A DNA stretch of 64,000 bases from Verrucomicrobiota bacterium (GTDB lineage: Bacteria; Verrucomicrobiota; Verrucomicrobiia; JADLBR01). The DNA is taken from NCBI GenBank assembly GCA_029560585.1, contig JAKQKQ010000061.1, positions 1 to 64,000 of the forward strand, written 5' to 3'. Below the pieces are notes generated by a model that searched no databases, was not told the DNA's origin, and saw only the letters and a list, made by a program, of their open reading frames with translations. Both the position numbers and the translations under genes were made by a program. Below are positions 8,071-17,255 of the stretch, piece after piece (position 1 is the stretch's first letter; each line of letters begins with the position of its first letter).

Positions 8071-9084
8071 ATGAGCCCCCTCCGTTTTCTCCACCGCGGG
8101 TGGGCCGCGATCATCGATCTCGTGACGTTCGAACTGGTGAACCTCATACAGCATCGTCACGCCGCGGCGGCGATCACCCCGGAAAAGCTCGGCACCTACC
8201 TCGCTGAGTGGGAGGGTGTTTCCGCGGAAGAATTCTACGCCGCGCAAGACTTGGCCCTGGACTTGTGCCCTGGCGCGCCTCCCAGCGGGCGGGTGACATG
8301 CCCGAGTCCCGTGTCGCTCGGCGAAGCGAACAATGACCGGGTGGTATTCGAGTTCTTCCCGGCCGGACCTTCGTGGGATCGGCCCGTGATGTTTCTTCTG
8401 CATGGGTTGATGTCGGCGAGCGCGGTGGGCTATCGCGCCTGGGCGCGGAAGGTCAATGGCGAGGGATGGCATGCGGTCTTTGTGCATTTGCCGTTCCACT
8501 ACGACCGGTGCCCGTCTGGCTACATCAGCGGCGAGCTGGCCGTGAGTCCAGATGGCGCGCGCACCGTGGGCGGGGTGAGGCAGGCGGTGGTGGAGATACG
8601 AAGTCTGATGCGGCGGTTCCGGGCGATGGGCGCGCCGTACGCGGGGTGCTGGGGCATGAGCTACGGGGGTTGGATTGGCGCCCTCCTGGCGGTGTTCGAG
8701 CCGCTCGTCCGCTGCGCGATGCTCATGGAGCCGATCGTGGATTTCCAGCACGCGACATGGGAGTCGCCCGCCACCCGCACCCTGCGGCAGCACGTCGAAC
8801 GCGGCGGCGTGACGCGCGAAATGGTGGCCGCGCTCGACCGGCTTGTTTCGCCGATGACCATGCGCCCGGTGTGCGATCCGGGGCACATCGCGCTGCTCGC
8901 CGCCCAGTTTGACCGCATCGCCACCCCGGAGATCATCCGGGAACTGGCGCGCGCGTGGGGTTGCCACCGCTACCGCTGTTACCCGCAGGGCCACGTCGGA
9001 TACCGCCTCATGCGCGAGGCATTCCGCGAGTGGCGCGACGAGCTGCGGCCGATGCTGGAAGGAAAGGGGCAGGGGAGCCTGTAG
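8071..9084 (+). CDS. Alpha/beta-hydrolase fold protein
   Basis: A 337-residue hydrolase of unknown substrate. It shows the oxyanion HG near residue 111 (FLLHGLM), the nucleophile elbow GMSYGG with Ser197 and a C-terminal candidate catalytic His in PQGHVGY. No clear signal peptide is seen, so it is probably cytoplasmic; some relatives are annotated as dienelactone-hydrolase-like esterases. Its TAG stop ends one base before the ATG of the GH106 gene, which suggests translational coupling and a role in deacylating the same sugar substrate. About 260 bp without a recognisable gene separate it from the divergent CruF-like gene. Confidence 0.78.
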   Translation: MSPLRFLHRGWAAIIDLVTFELVNLIQHRHAAAAITPEKLGTYLAEWEGVSAEEFYAAQDLALDLCPGAPPSGRVTCPSPVSLGEANNDRVVFEFFPAGPSWDRPVMFLLHGLMSASAVGYRAWARKVNGEGWHAVFVHLPFHYDRCPSGYISGELAVSPDGARTVGGVRQAVVEIRSLMRRFRAMGAPYAGCWGMSYGGWIGALLAVFEPLVRCAMLMEPIVDFQHATWESPATRTLRQHVERGGVTREMVAALDRLVSPMTMRPVCDPGHIALLAAQFDRIATPEIIRELARAWGCHRYRCYPQGHVGYRLMREAFREWRDELRPMLEGKGQGSL

Positions 9085-9085
9085 G

Positions 9086-12000
9086 ATGAAAGCCATGAGA
9101 TGTTTGCGGATATTTGCGGTGTGGGTGGTGGCGGCGGGGACGGGCCTTGCGGCGGCCGACGAGATGGCGGCGGGTTTCGCGGAGCCCCCCGCGGGCACTC
9201 GCCCGTGGTGCTACTGGTACTGGATCAGCGACAATGTTTCGAAGGAGGGGATCACGCGGGACCTGGAGGCGATGGCGCGCGTGGGGATCGGCGAGGCACT
9301 CATTGGGAATGTCGTGGATCCCGATACGCCGCCCGGCGAAGTGAGGCTGCTTTCCGACGAATGGTTCGATTGCATGGCGCATGCGGCCATCGAGGCGAGA
9401 CGCCTCGGCGTGAAGATCGGCGTGTTCAACGGGCCGGGCTGGAGCCAGTCGGGCGGACCATGGGTCTCCCCGGCGCAGGCGATGCGGTACGTCGTCTCAT
9501 CCGAAACCCGAGTCAGGGGCCCGGCGAAATTCGAGGGGAAGCTGCCGGTTCCAAGAGAGCCGTTTCAGGATATCGCCGTCCTCGCGTTTCCCGCCCCGCG
9601 GGGCGATGGCGACGCGATGCACTCGCCGGGGGTTCGGTGTTTGCCCGAGGTGGCATCGCCAAAGCACATGGTGGACGACGATGTGGCCACGGCCTGCGCG
9701 TTCCCCGATGGGGCGAATGCGGCCGGCAAGAGCTTTGCCGTAGATCTCGAATTTGCGGAGCCGTTCACGGCCCGCAGCCTCGCGCTCCATCCCGGGGGCG
9801 GGAGCTTTTCGGCGAAGTGCGAGCTGAGCGCGGCGAATGCCGAGGGCGAGTTCCGGAGGATCTGCGAGTTTGTGATGGATCGGCGCGGTCTCTCGCGGCC
9901 GAAGTATGCCGTAAACGTGGGGCCGATGCTCCGGGGGCCTGCGGTCGTGTCGTTCGCGGCGACGACGGCGCGGGTGTTCCGATTGAAGGTCACACTGTTG
10001 GCGGTGGAGGGCGCGGGGTCCGTCGGCGGATCGGCCGAGTCGGTGTCTGATGCGCCGGGTCTGGCCGAGATCATCCTCTCGGGCGCGGCGCGGCTGGACC
10101 GGGCCATCGAGAAGCAGCTCGGCAAGATGCATCCCACGCCGCTTCCGGATTTTGGCTCATACCTCTGGCCGTCCCCCGCGGAACCGGAGTCGGCGGACCT
10201 CATGATCCCGGCGGACCGGATCGTGGACCTCGGCGAACGGATGACCGCCGAAGGCGTGCTGCGCTGGGACGTGCCCGATGGCGAATGGGTCCTGCTGCGG
10301 ACGGGCATGACCCCGACCGGCGCACAGAATCATCCCACGACCGATCAGGGCCGCGGGCCAGAGTGCGACAAGATGAGCCGGGCGGCCATCGAGGCCCATT
10401 TCAACGGCTTCATGGCCCGGATCATGGACCGAATCCCGAAGGAGGCGCGCCAGGCGCTGAATCACGTCATCATCGACAGCTACGAGGTGGGCTCGGAAAA
10501 CTGGACCGACGGATTTCACGAGACGTTCCAGAAGGCCTGTGGCTATGACCCGCGGCCCTGGCTCCCGGTGTTGACGGGGCGAATCGTTGGCAGCGCGGGT
10601 CAATCCGACCGTTTCTTGTGGGACCTGCGGCGCCATGTCGCCGACCGCATCGCGACGGAGTACGTCGGCGGTCTGCGCGACATCGCCCATCGCCACGGCA
10701 TGCGGTTGTGGCTGGAGAACTATGGGCACTGGGGTTTTCCTGGAGAATTCCTGCAATATGGCGGGCAGAGCGATGATCTCGGCGGGGAGTTCTGGATCCG
10801 CGAGGGTTCGCCCGTCTCCCAGGCGGGGATCGAATTGCGCGCCGCCTCGTCTGCCGCGCACACCTATGGCAAGCGGCAGGTGTACTCTGAGGCGTTCACC
10901 TCCGCCCGCTCCTTTCTTGAGGCGCCTGGGAACATCAAGGCGCTGGGTGATTGGGCCTTCTGCCACGGGATCAATCACCTCGTTTTCCACGTCTACATCC
11001 ATCAGCCGTGGGAGGACAGGAAACCGGGCGTGAACGCGTGGTTCGGGACCGAGTTCAATCGGCACAACACGTGGTTCGATCAGTCGAAGGGCTTCGTCGA
11101 TTATCTGCGGCGCTGCCAGTTTCTCCTGCAGCGCGGCACGAGCGCCGCGGATGTCGCATATTTCATCGGTGAGGACGCGCCGAAGATGACGGGCATCCGC
11201 CAGCCCGCGCCGCCACCCGGCTATGACTTCGATTACATCAATGCCGAGGCCTTGCTGAATCGGGCCCGCGTCATCGAAGGGCGCATCGCGCTGCCGGATG
11301 GTCCGTCGTACGCGCTGCTGGTCCTGCCGCCGCTGGACACGATGCGGCCGGAAACGTTGCGCAGGATCCGCGATCTCGTCGCAGAGGGCGCGCGCGTGCT
11401 GGGCCCCCCGCCGCGCCGCTCGCCCAGCCTGAGGGGTTACCCGGATTGCGATCGCGAGGTCGAGCGCCTTGCGGCGGAACTCTGGGGCGAACTGGCGCGC
11501 AATGATGCGGGGGACTTGGCGGGGCGCACGTTTGGCAAAGGGCGCGTGTTTCGGGGCGCCGATCTGGCGTGGGCGTTGCGCGAGGCGGGGGCCGAACCGG
11601 CGGTCGTCGCGCCCGAGGGCATCCTGTGGACATACCGCAGGGACGGTGAGACCGATATCTATTTTCTCTCCAATCAGAAGAATGAGCCGGTGCTGGCGGA
11701 CATCTCGTTTCGCGCGGTCGGCCGAGTCCCGGAGTTCTGGAGGCCGGACACGGGCGAGCGCGAGGCGACCGCATGGTTCGAGGCGAAGGAAGGGCGCACC
11801 CGCGTGCCGGTAGCGCTCGATGCGAACGGATCGGTCTTCTTGGTGTTTCGTGAGACCGTGGCCGGCCCGAGCGTGGCGCGCGTGCTTAAGGATGGCGCGC
11901 CGGTCGGCCCCGCTGGCGGTAAGGCCTGCCCCGTCCGCGTGATCCGGGGCGCGGGCGGCGAGGTTTCGGTCATCGCGGCGGGGAAGGGCCGGTACACGCT

Positions 12001-12553
12001 GGTGCGAACCGACGGGAAAGAATCGGTGATCGATGTGACGCTTCCGCCAGCGGTGGCCGTGTCCGCGCCATGGACGCTGAGCTTTCCTCCCGTGCCCGGT
12101 GCGCCGGCCCACCCGTTCGAGTTGAAGGAACTGATCTCATGGTCTGAGCATGCCGATGACGCGGTGAAATATTTCTCTGGCACGGCGACGTACCGCGGCA
12201 CCCTCGGGCTGCCACCGGACGTCATGCGACCGGGCCGACGCCTCTGGCTCGACCTTGGCGCGGTCGAGGTCATCGCCCAGGTGAGCGTCAACGGCAAGGA
12301 CGTGGGCACGCTGTGGAAGAAGCCTTTTGCTGCGGACATCTCTGACGTGGCGCGACCCGGGGCGAACGACATTGAGGTTAAGGTGACGAACCTGTGGTGG
12401 AACCGGCTGGTTGGCGACGACAGGCTGCCGCCGGAGGCGCGCACGACTTTCACCACCGCCAGACCGCGCGTCCCGCGGAACAAGCTCCTGCCGTCCGGTT
12501 TGCTTGGGCCGGTGAAGGTGAGCGTGTCGGAAACGCGGGCCCAACCCCAATGA
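9086..12553 (+). CDS. GH106-like alpha-L-rhamnosidase, secreted
   Basis: A 1155-residue secreted enzyme with a signal peptide at about 1-24. The N-terminal region (WCYWYWISDNVSKEGITRDL and FNGPGWSQSGGPWV) is characteristic of glycoside hydrolase family 106, whose members are inverting calcium-dependent alpha-L-rhamnosidases acting on pectic or algal polysaccharides. The central TIM barrel carries an HVIIDSYEVGSENWTDGF segment with acidic residues suited to catalysis. A C-terminal jelly-roll (VNGKDVGTLWKKPF and KVTNLWWNRL) is the usual galactose-binding-like module. The start follows the hydrolase stop almost directly; a longer frame beginning at 8909 lies in that gene. Activity on rhamnose is a family inference. 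Confidence 0.9.
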   Translation: MKAMRCLRIFAVWVVAAGTGLAAADEMAAGFAEPPAGTRPWCYWYWISDNVSKEGITRDLEAMARVGIGEALIGNVVDPDTPPGEVRLLSDEWFDCMAHAAIEARRLGVKIGVFNGPGWSQSGGPWVSPAQAMRYVVSSETRVRGPAKFEGKLPVPREPFQDIAVLAFPAPRGDGDAMHSPGVRCLPEVASPKHMVDDDVATACAFPDGANAAGKSFAVDLEFAEPFTARSLALHPGGGSFSAKCELSAANAEGEFRRICEFVMDRRGLSRPKYAVNVGPMLRGPAVVSFAATTARVFRLKVTLLAVEGAGSVGGSAESVSDAPGLAEIILSGAARLDRAIEKQLGKMHPTPLPDFGSYLWPSPAEPESADLMIPADRIVDLGERMTAEGVLRWDVPDGEWVLLRTGMTPTGAQNHPTTDQGRGPECDKMSRAAIEAHFNGFMARIMDRIPKEARQALNHVIIDSYEVGSENWTDGFHETFQKACGYDPRPWLPVLTGRIVGSAGQSDRFLWDLRRHVADRIATEYVGGLRDIAHRHGMRLWLENYGHWGFPGEFLQYGGQSDDLGGEFWIREGSPVSQAGIELRAASSAAHTYGKRQVYSEAFTSARSFLEAPGNIKALGDWAFCHGINHLVFHVYIHQPWEDRKPGVNAWFGTEFNRHNTWFDQSKGFVDYLRRCQFLLQRGTSAADVAYFIGEDAPKMTGIRQPAPPPGYDFDYINAEALLNRARVIEGRIALPDGPSYALLVLPPLDTMRPETLRRIRDLVAEGARVLGPPPRRSPSLRGYPDCDREVERLAAELWGELARNDAGDLAGRTFGKGRVFRGADLAWALREAGAEPAVVAPEGILWTYRRDGETDIYFLSNQKNEPVLADISFRAVGRVPEFWRPDTGEREATAWFEAKEGRTRVPVALDANGSVFLVFRETVAGPSVARVLKDGAPVGPAGGKACPVRVIRGAGGEVSVIAAGKGRYTLVRTDGKESVIDVTLPPAVAVSAPWTLSFPPVPGAPAHPFELKELISWSEHADDAVKYFSGTATYRGTLGLPPDVMRPGRRLWLDLGAVEVIAQVSVNGKDVGTLWKKPFAADISDVARPGANDIEVKVTNLWWNRLVGDDRLPPEARTTFTTARPRVPRNKLLPSGLLGPVKVSVSETRAQPQ

Positions 12554-12563
12554 GCTGCTCCAT

Positions 12564-13695
12564 GTGAGGACACGCGTGGCGATTATGGTGGAGAACGCCA
12601 GATGGCTGGCTCTGGTCCTGGGCCCATGCCTTGCCCTGTGCCAGCCGCACGCCGACCAGACGGATATCCCGACCCAGAAACCAAACATCGCCATCATCCT
12701 CGCCGACGACCTTGGTTACGCGGACCTCGGCTGCCAGGGTTCGACCGAGGTGCGGTCGCCACAGATCGATTCGATCGCCGCCCATGGCGTGCGTTTCACG
12801 GCGGGCTATGTCAGCGCACCGCAGTGTTCTCCCTCGCGCGCGGGTCTGGTCACGGGGCGCTACCAGAACCGTTTTGGCTTCGAGGCGAACTGGCCGCCCT
12901 CGGCGGGGAACAAGGCGGGCCTTCCCCCGACCGAGCGCACCCTGGGCGACCATCTCAAGGCCGCAGGGTACGTGACCGGAATGATCGGCAAATGGCACCT
13001 CGGCGACAGCGAGGCGATGCGGCCTTACAACCGCGGCTTTGACGAGACCTTCTGGCATCCGAATGGTGGCGTGTTGCTCCCCGATCCGAAGACTGGTTTC
13101 CTCAAGAACGTGCGTCGCGGCCCCGAGGTGGTGGAGGAGTCCGACTATTCCACTGATGCCTTCGGGCGCGAGGCGGCGGCGTTCATAGGGCGGCACCGCC
13201 ACGAACCCTTTTTCCTCTACCTCGCCTTCGTGCCACCGCACTGGCCGATGGAGGCCAAGTCGGAGCATCTGGCGGGATCCGCCGCCCGTCTTCAGCCAGA
13301 CGAGGCAAGCCAGGGCCGAGGTCTTCGCCACCGAGGTGCAGGTCCACTGCACGGGCAATGACCCCCAGCTGGTGCTCGGTGGAATTCCCACAGTCCAAGG
13401 ACCTTTGACGCTGGAACTCAAGATGAAGTCGGCGAGCCGTGGTCCCGCCCAGGTATTCTGGGCGACCATCGCGAAACCGGAGTTTTCCGCCGGACAGAGC
13501 GTCAGCTTTGAACCCCGGCACGATGGCGAGCAATGGCATGTCTACGCGATCAAGCTTCCATCGGTGGCACAACGGATCACCCGCCTCCGGCTCCGTCCCG
13601 GCAACGCGCCCGGCCTCGTCCGCATCGCGCGCCTGCTGCTCAGGGACGCGAACGGCACGGTGGTCAAAGCGTGGGTGGGTGATGAGCGCAAGTGA
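12564..13695 (+). pseudogene. Broken sulfatase: N-terminal half joined out of frame to a C-terminal domain
   Basis: Frame 1 encodes a signal-like segment and the first about 235 residues of an arylsulfatase, with the metal-site ADDLGYADLG, the formylglycine motif CSPSR and GKWHLGD. It stops making sense after VPPHWPMEAKSEH. About 20 bases later a different frame takes up a coherent carbohydrate-binding-like tail (VHCTGNDPQLVLGG onward), ending at 13695. The missing middle would hold the second half of the metal site (DNG-type motif), so the product cannot be an active sulfatase. A deletion with frameshift near 13265-13290 explains this best; a sequencing or assembly error is possible. It starts 10 bp after the GH106 gene; ATG 12585 is an alternative start. 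Confidence 0.78.
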
Positions 13696-13720
13696 CGCAG
13701 GGGGAAGGACCAGAAGCCGG

Positions 13721-14938
13721 ATGGTGGGATCGAGAAAAGCCGGACACCACGGGTGGCAGCCGCCGGTGTTGGGCCACACGTTGGAACGCTGGCGCTTCTT
13801 GCCGCGCCATCCCGATGCGGTCGTGGTCATCGCATCCTGCTTGGTGGGTTGTGCTATCTGCCAGTCGAAAGAACCGGACCATGTGACCATCGGCGCAATC
13901 CGGTGGGATGCGTGGCATGCCCCCGTGGCGGGCGAGGAACATGGGGCAACGGGGGGGCCGGTGAAGGCCATGGAAGCGTCGCTGAACCCAAAGCAGTATC
14001 GTCATCGCGCCCCGTTTTTCGCGCGCGTCGATGCGGGCGGCGCGCTTCGCATCAATGGGTATACGCAGCAGATCGTGGACCGGGAGATCGCCTACGCGAA
14101 GGCGGGTGGCATCGATTACTGGGCTTTCCTTTTGTACGACGAGGGCAACGTCATGAGCCAGGGGTTGTCGCTGTATCTCCGGAGTTCGAAGAGGAAGGAC
14201 GTGCACTTCTGTGCGATCGCATCGCCGGGCACGTTTGGGGCGGAGGCGAACTGGCCGACGGGAATCGGGCGCATTGTTCGCCTCATGCGGGAGCCCGGCT
14301 ATCAGACCGCCTGCGGCGGTCGACCGCTGCTGTACGTGTTTCGCGTCGGGGACAAGTGGGTTCAGGCGTGGGGTGGTCCAGCGGGCGCGCGAAAGCTGTT
14401 CGATGGACTTCGGTCCGCGGTCCGTGCGACGGGCGTGGGCGATCCGTATCTGGTGGTCATGGAGGACACGGCGGTCCAGGCGAAGCGCACGGCGGATGTG
14501 ATCGGGGCGCAGGCGCTGTCCGACTATGCGCGGTCTGGCAATGGGATGGGCGCGCCGTATTCGGATCTGACGGCGAAGGCCCGGGCGGCCTGGGAGGAAT
14601 GGGCCACGACCGGCGTGCAGGTCGTGCCGCTTGTCATGGCCGGGTGGGATCGGCGACCCCGCGTGGAGCATCCGGTTCCTTGGGAGCCGTATCAGAGGGC
14701 CGGCGTAGGATTGGACAAGTTCTATGCGGCCCCCACGCCCCGCGAGTTGGCGGCCCACATCGGCGAGGCGATGGATTGGGTCGAAGCGCGACCGGAGAAG
14801 TGTCCGGCGAAAACCGTCATCGTCTATGCGTGGAACGAGCATGACGAGGGAGGCTGGCTTTGCCCCGACCTGGGCCAAGGTGACGCGAGGCTGAAGGCGA
14901 TCCGCGACATGCTCGAACAACGGCCGGACGGGCAATAG
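13721..14938 (+). CDS. GH99/WbsX-like glycoside hydrolase lipoprotein
   Basis: About 405 residues. A hydrophobic run ends in a lipobox (CLVGC) near residue 44, pointing to an outer-membrane or periplasmic lipoprotein; the n-region is unusually long, so a GTG closer to the run may be the real start. The ATG at 13721 follows a G/A-rich ribosome site. The body resembles the WbsX/GH99-like TIM barrel: GAIRWDAWHAP near the start, GGIDYWAFLLYDEGN, and the typical ending IVYAWNEHDEGGWLCP with paired acidic residues. Such proteins cleave alpha-mannosidic or related links, but the substrate here is unknown. It follows the GH106 and sulfatase genes on the same strand. Confidence 0.78.
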   Translation: MVGSRKAGHHGWQPPVLGHTLERWRFLPRHPDAVVVIASCLVGCAICQSKEPDHVTIGAIRWDAWHAPVAGEEHGATGGPVKAMEASLNPKQYRHRAPFFARVDAGGALRINGYTQQIVDREIAYAKAGGIDYWAFLLYDEGNVMSQGLSLYLRSSKRKDVHFCAIASPGTFGAEANWPTGIGRIVRLMREPGYQTACGGRPLLYVFRVGDKWVQAWGGPAGARKLFDGLRSAVRATGVGDPYLVVMEDTAVQAKRTADVIGAQALSDYARSGNGMGAPYSDLTAKARAAWEEWATTGVQVVPLVMAGWDRRPRVEHPVPWEPYQRAGVGLDKFYAAPTPRELAAHIGEAMDWVEARPEKCPAKTVIVYAWNEHDEGGWLCPDLGQGDARLKAIRDMLEQRPDGQ

Positions 14939-14993
14939 CCATCTTGGGCAAAACGGGATGTGCCCCATGGCCCACCCGACGGCACCGCTCTGA

Positions 14994-15034
14994 GCCTGCA
15001 TGTTTCACGCGGAAGCGCGAAACATGCAGGTTAG
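14994..15034 (+). repeat. Family A hairpin, copy 1
   Basis: Near-perfect 16-bp arms around a GGAA loop (left arm GCCTGCATGTTTCACGC), ending TTAG. One arm base is mismatched in this copy (GCGCGAAA). It is followed directly by a family D copy in the convergent space between the GH99-like and ACT genes. Confidence 0.88.
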
Positions 15035-15048
15035 CCTCGACCGGGCCC

Positions 15049-15207
15049 GGGGCCGATGGCCCCGGCTCGCGCTTCGCGCGCTGCCAAAGCGGTGGCGTCG
15101 TCCGGCGGTTGCCGGACTCGGCCACCGCAGTCCAAAACGCTCCCGGCCCGGATCCTGGGCCAGGGCACGAGCCACGCCCGCGAACAGCGCCCGAAGTTTC
15201 TGGCTAG
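15049..15207 (+). repeat. Family D repeat, copy 2 (left arm lost)
   Basis: It matches the right three quarters of copy 1, including the GCCACCGCAGTCCA arm at 15121-15134. It ends GAAGTTTCTGGCTAG at 15193-15207, where CTA (15204-15206) is the TAG stop of the ACT-domain gene. Confidence 0.85.
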
Positions 15208-15662
15208 CGACAGATATCGCTGCGGGCGACGACGCGATAGCCGGCGACGTTCAGGGCGGCCGCGGCGTATTCCTCCTCCTCGGTATGCAGCGCCAACAGG
15301 AATTTGCCCGAGTGCCGCGTGAGGAGCGGGAAGGTGTAGTCGATGTTGCACTCGGCCTGAAGGACGGCCGCCAGCACACCCTTGAGATTCGGTGGGCCGC
15401 TGATCTCGACCACGATCAGGCCCGATTCCGCGAACGTGAGGCCGGAGTCCGCGAGCACCCGCCTCAGGCTCTCGGGATCGTCCGGGACGAACCGCACCAC
15501 AGAGAATTCCCCGACGTTCTGCATGGAGTGCCCGAGCACGTGAATGCCCGCCGCGTCGAGTGTCCGGACCAGATCCAGCAGGCCACCCACCCGGTTCTCA
15601 AGGAGGACGGAGAACCCGACGATGCGGTCCCCGCACCGCGTCTTGGTGGCATCTTGCGTCAT
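15204..15662 (-). CDS. Two-ACT-domain protein
   Basis: A 152-residue cytoplasmic protein made of two ACT folds. The first is at about 13-75 (VGFSVLLENRVGGLLDLVRTLDAAGIHVLGHSM) and the second at about 82-150 (GLIVVEI through the IDYTFPLL segment). ACT pairs bind amino acids and regulate enzymes allosterically; with no catalytic domain here, a stand-alone ligand sensor is likely. It resembles small ACT proteins of PVC bacteria annotated only by domain. It is divergent from the yicC-gmk-coaC operon across about 100 bp, and its stop codon lies in a family D tail. Confidence 0.85.
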   Translation of the reverse strand: MTQDATKTRCGDRIVGFSVLLENRVGGLLDLVRTLDAAGIHVLGHSMQNVGEFSVVRFVPDDPESLRRVLADSGLTFAESGLIVVEISGPPNLKGVLAAVLQAECNIDYTFPLLTRHSGKFLLALHTEEEEYAAAALNVAGYRVVARSDICR

Positions 15663-15763
15663 GGCCGCCGCGTTCCTTCCGCAACATGGCCCCCGCCCTC
15701 GCGGAAGTCAACGGGCCGAGATTCGGCTGGCGCCGCGCCGATCGTCGGATAAGTAAGGTGGGC

Positions 15764-16633
15764 ATGCTGAGCATGACCGGATTTGGGAAGGCCCGCGTTC
15801 GCGCCGGGCAGGGCTGGCTCGTCGCCGAGATTAGCTCCGTCAACCGAAAGCAACTCGAGGTGGTCGTCAGCCTCCCGCGGGAGTGCGGTGAACTGGAGAA
15901 CGAGGTGCGCGAGACCGTGATGCCCGCGGCGACGCGGGGCCGCGTCCAGGTCGCAATCTATTACATGCCTCCGGCGGGCACGGGTTCTGGGCACATCAAC
16001 CACCGGGTTGCGGAGGCCTATGCGAAAGAGCTGGGCGTGCTCCGCCGCCGCCTGAGGCTGGTCGGCGAGGTCGCCTTGGCCGACGTGCTGCGGGCCCCCG
16101 GCGTCTTTGGCGAGGCACCGCTGCCGCCGCGCGGCGAACTGGTGCCCGCGCTCCGCGACGTCGCACGCCGGGCGGTCGTGGATTGGCAGCGGATGCGCCG
16201 CGCCGAAGGCCGGCACCTCGAGGCGGACCTCCGCCGCAGGCTGGCGAGGATGCGGGCCGCCTGCGGGCGGATCGAACGCCGCGCGCCCCGCGTGGTCGAA
16301 GCTTACCGCCGCGCGCTGGAGAAGCGGATGCGAGAGTTCGTCCCCGCCGCCGACGTCTCTGCCGAGTCGTTCCGGCGCGAGGTATTCCATTTCGCCGACC
16401 GCTGCGACATCTCGGAGGAGATCACTAGGTTGCGCAGCCACTTCGGACAGTTCGCGGCGTTCCTGCGAGGCGGCGAGGGCAACGGCCGCAGACTCGAGTT
16501 CCTCCTCCAGGAGATCCACCGGGAGGCCAACACCATAGGCTCCAAGGCGAACGACGTCGCCATCGCGCACGAGGTCGTGGATCTCAAATCCGAGATCGAA
16601 AAGGTCCGGGAACAGGTGCAGAATCTAGAATGA
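15764..16633 (+). CDS. yicC: YicC family endoribonuclease
   Basis: A 289-residue protein with the invariant YicC start MLSMTGFGKARV, an N-terminal YicC_N domain (to about 155) and a C-terminal DUF1732 domain with the diagnostic HFADRCDISEEITRLRSH and QEIHREANTIGSKAND segments. In E. coli YicC is a metal-dependent RNase that affects small-RNA turnover. The start follows AAGGTGG. The last bases overlap the gmk start (ATGA), so the two are translationally coupled, an arrangement widely conserved in bacteria. Confidence 0.95.
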   Translation: MLSMTGFGKARVRAGQGWLVAEISSVNRKQLEVVVSLPRECGELENEVRETVMPAATRGRVQVAIYYMPPAGTGSGHINHRVAEAYAKELGVLRRRLRLVGEVALADVLRAPGVFGEAPLPPRGELVPALRDVARRAVVDWQRMRRAEGRHLEADLRRRLARMRAACGRIERRAPRVVEAYRRALEKRMREFVPAADVSAESFRREVFHFADRCDISEEITRLRSHFGQFAAFLRGGEGNGRRLEFLLQEIHREANTIGSKANDVAIAHEVVDLKSEIEKVREQVQNLE

Positions 16634-17253
16634 ACAGGATGAATTACTTCCGCCGCTCCGGCATCATCTTTGCCGTCTCGGCACCCTCTGGCGCCGGGAA
16701 GAGCACCATCTGCGCCAACCTCAAGCAGACGCCCGATTTCCAGTATTCGATCTCGTGCACCACCCGGCCGCCGAGGGCGGGCGAGGAGGATGGCATCGAT
16801 TATCATTTTCTTTCCGAGGCCGAATTCGTCCGGCGCATCGGGGCGGGCGAGTTCTTGGAGCACGCGGCGTTCAACGGTTTTCGGTACGGCACCCTCAAGG
16901 CCACCACCCGCCAGGCGATCGAGGCCGGCACCGACCTCCTCTTGGACATTGACGTGAGCGGCGTCGCGCAGCTCCGCTCGCTCCCCGATCCGTGGATCAG
17001 GGATGCGCTGGTGGATATCTTCATCATGCCGCCCACGCTCGCCGAACTCGAGCGACGCCTGCGCAAGCGCGGCACCGAAAGCGACGCGCAGATCGCCGAA
17101 CGCCTCGATATCGCCCGCGTCGAGATGAGGTCCTGGCGCGACTACCGATACACGATTCTCAGCGGCACCATGGAGGAGGACCTCCAGAAGTTCCGCGCCA
17201 TCATCCGGGCCGAGCGCTACCGCTCGTCGCGGCTTACCCTCGAGGAGCAATGA
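16630..17253 (+). CDS. gmk: Guanylate kinase
   Basis: A 207-residue kinase converting GMP and ATP to GDP and ADP in nucleotide salvage and biosynthesis. The P-loop is S20-GAGKST26; the GMP-binding region has SCTTRPPRAGEEDGIDYHF, and the lid segment is RLRKRGTESDAQIAERLD. It starts inside the yicC stop and ends two bases before coaC. A rpoZ gene, often found between gmk and coaBC, is absent here. Confidence 0.97.
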   Translation: MNRMNYFRRSGIIFAVSAPSGAGKSTICANLKQTPDFQYSISCTTRPPRAGEEDGIDYHFLSEAEFVRRIGAGEFLEHAAFNGFRYGTLKATTRQAIEAGTDLLLDIDVSGVAQLRSLPDPWIRDALVDIFIMPPTLAELERRLRKRGTESDAQIAERLDIARVEMRSWRDYRYTILSGTMEEDLQKFRAIIRAERYRSSRLTLEEQ

Positions 17254-17255
17254 CC

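Noticed and set aside
7144-9198. Large minus-strand extension of the CruF-like gene
   Set aside because: Upstream of 7809 it runs antisense through the hydrolase gene and lacks any conserved segment.
10157-12112. A 651-codon minus-strand frame inside the GH106 gene
   Set aside because: Antisense of a clear GH106 reading frame; arginine-rich low-information translation.
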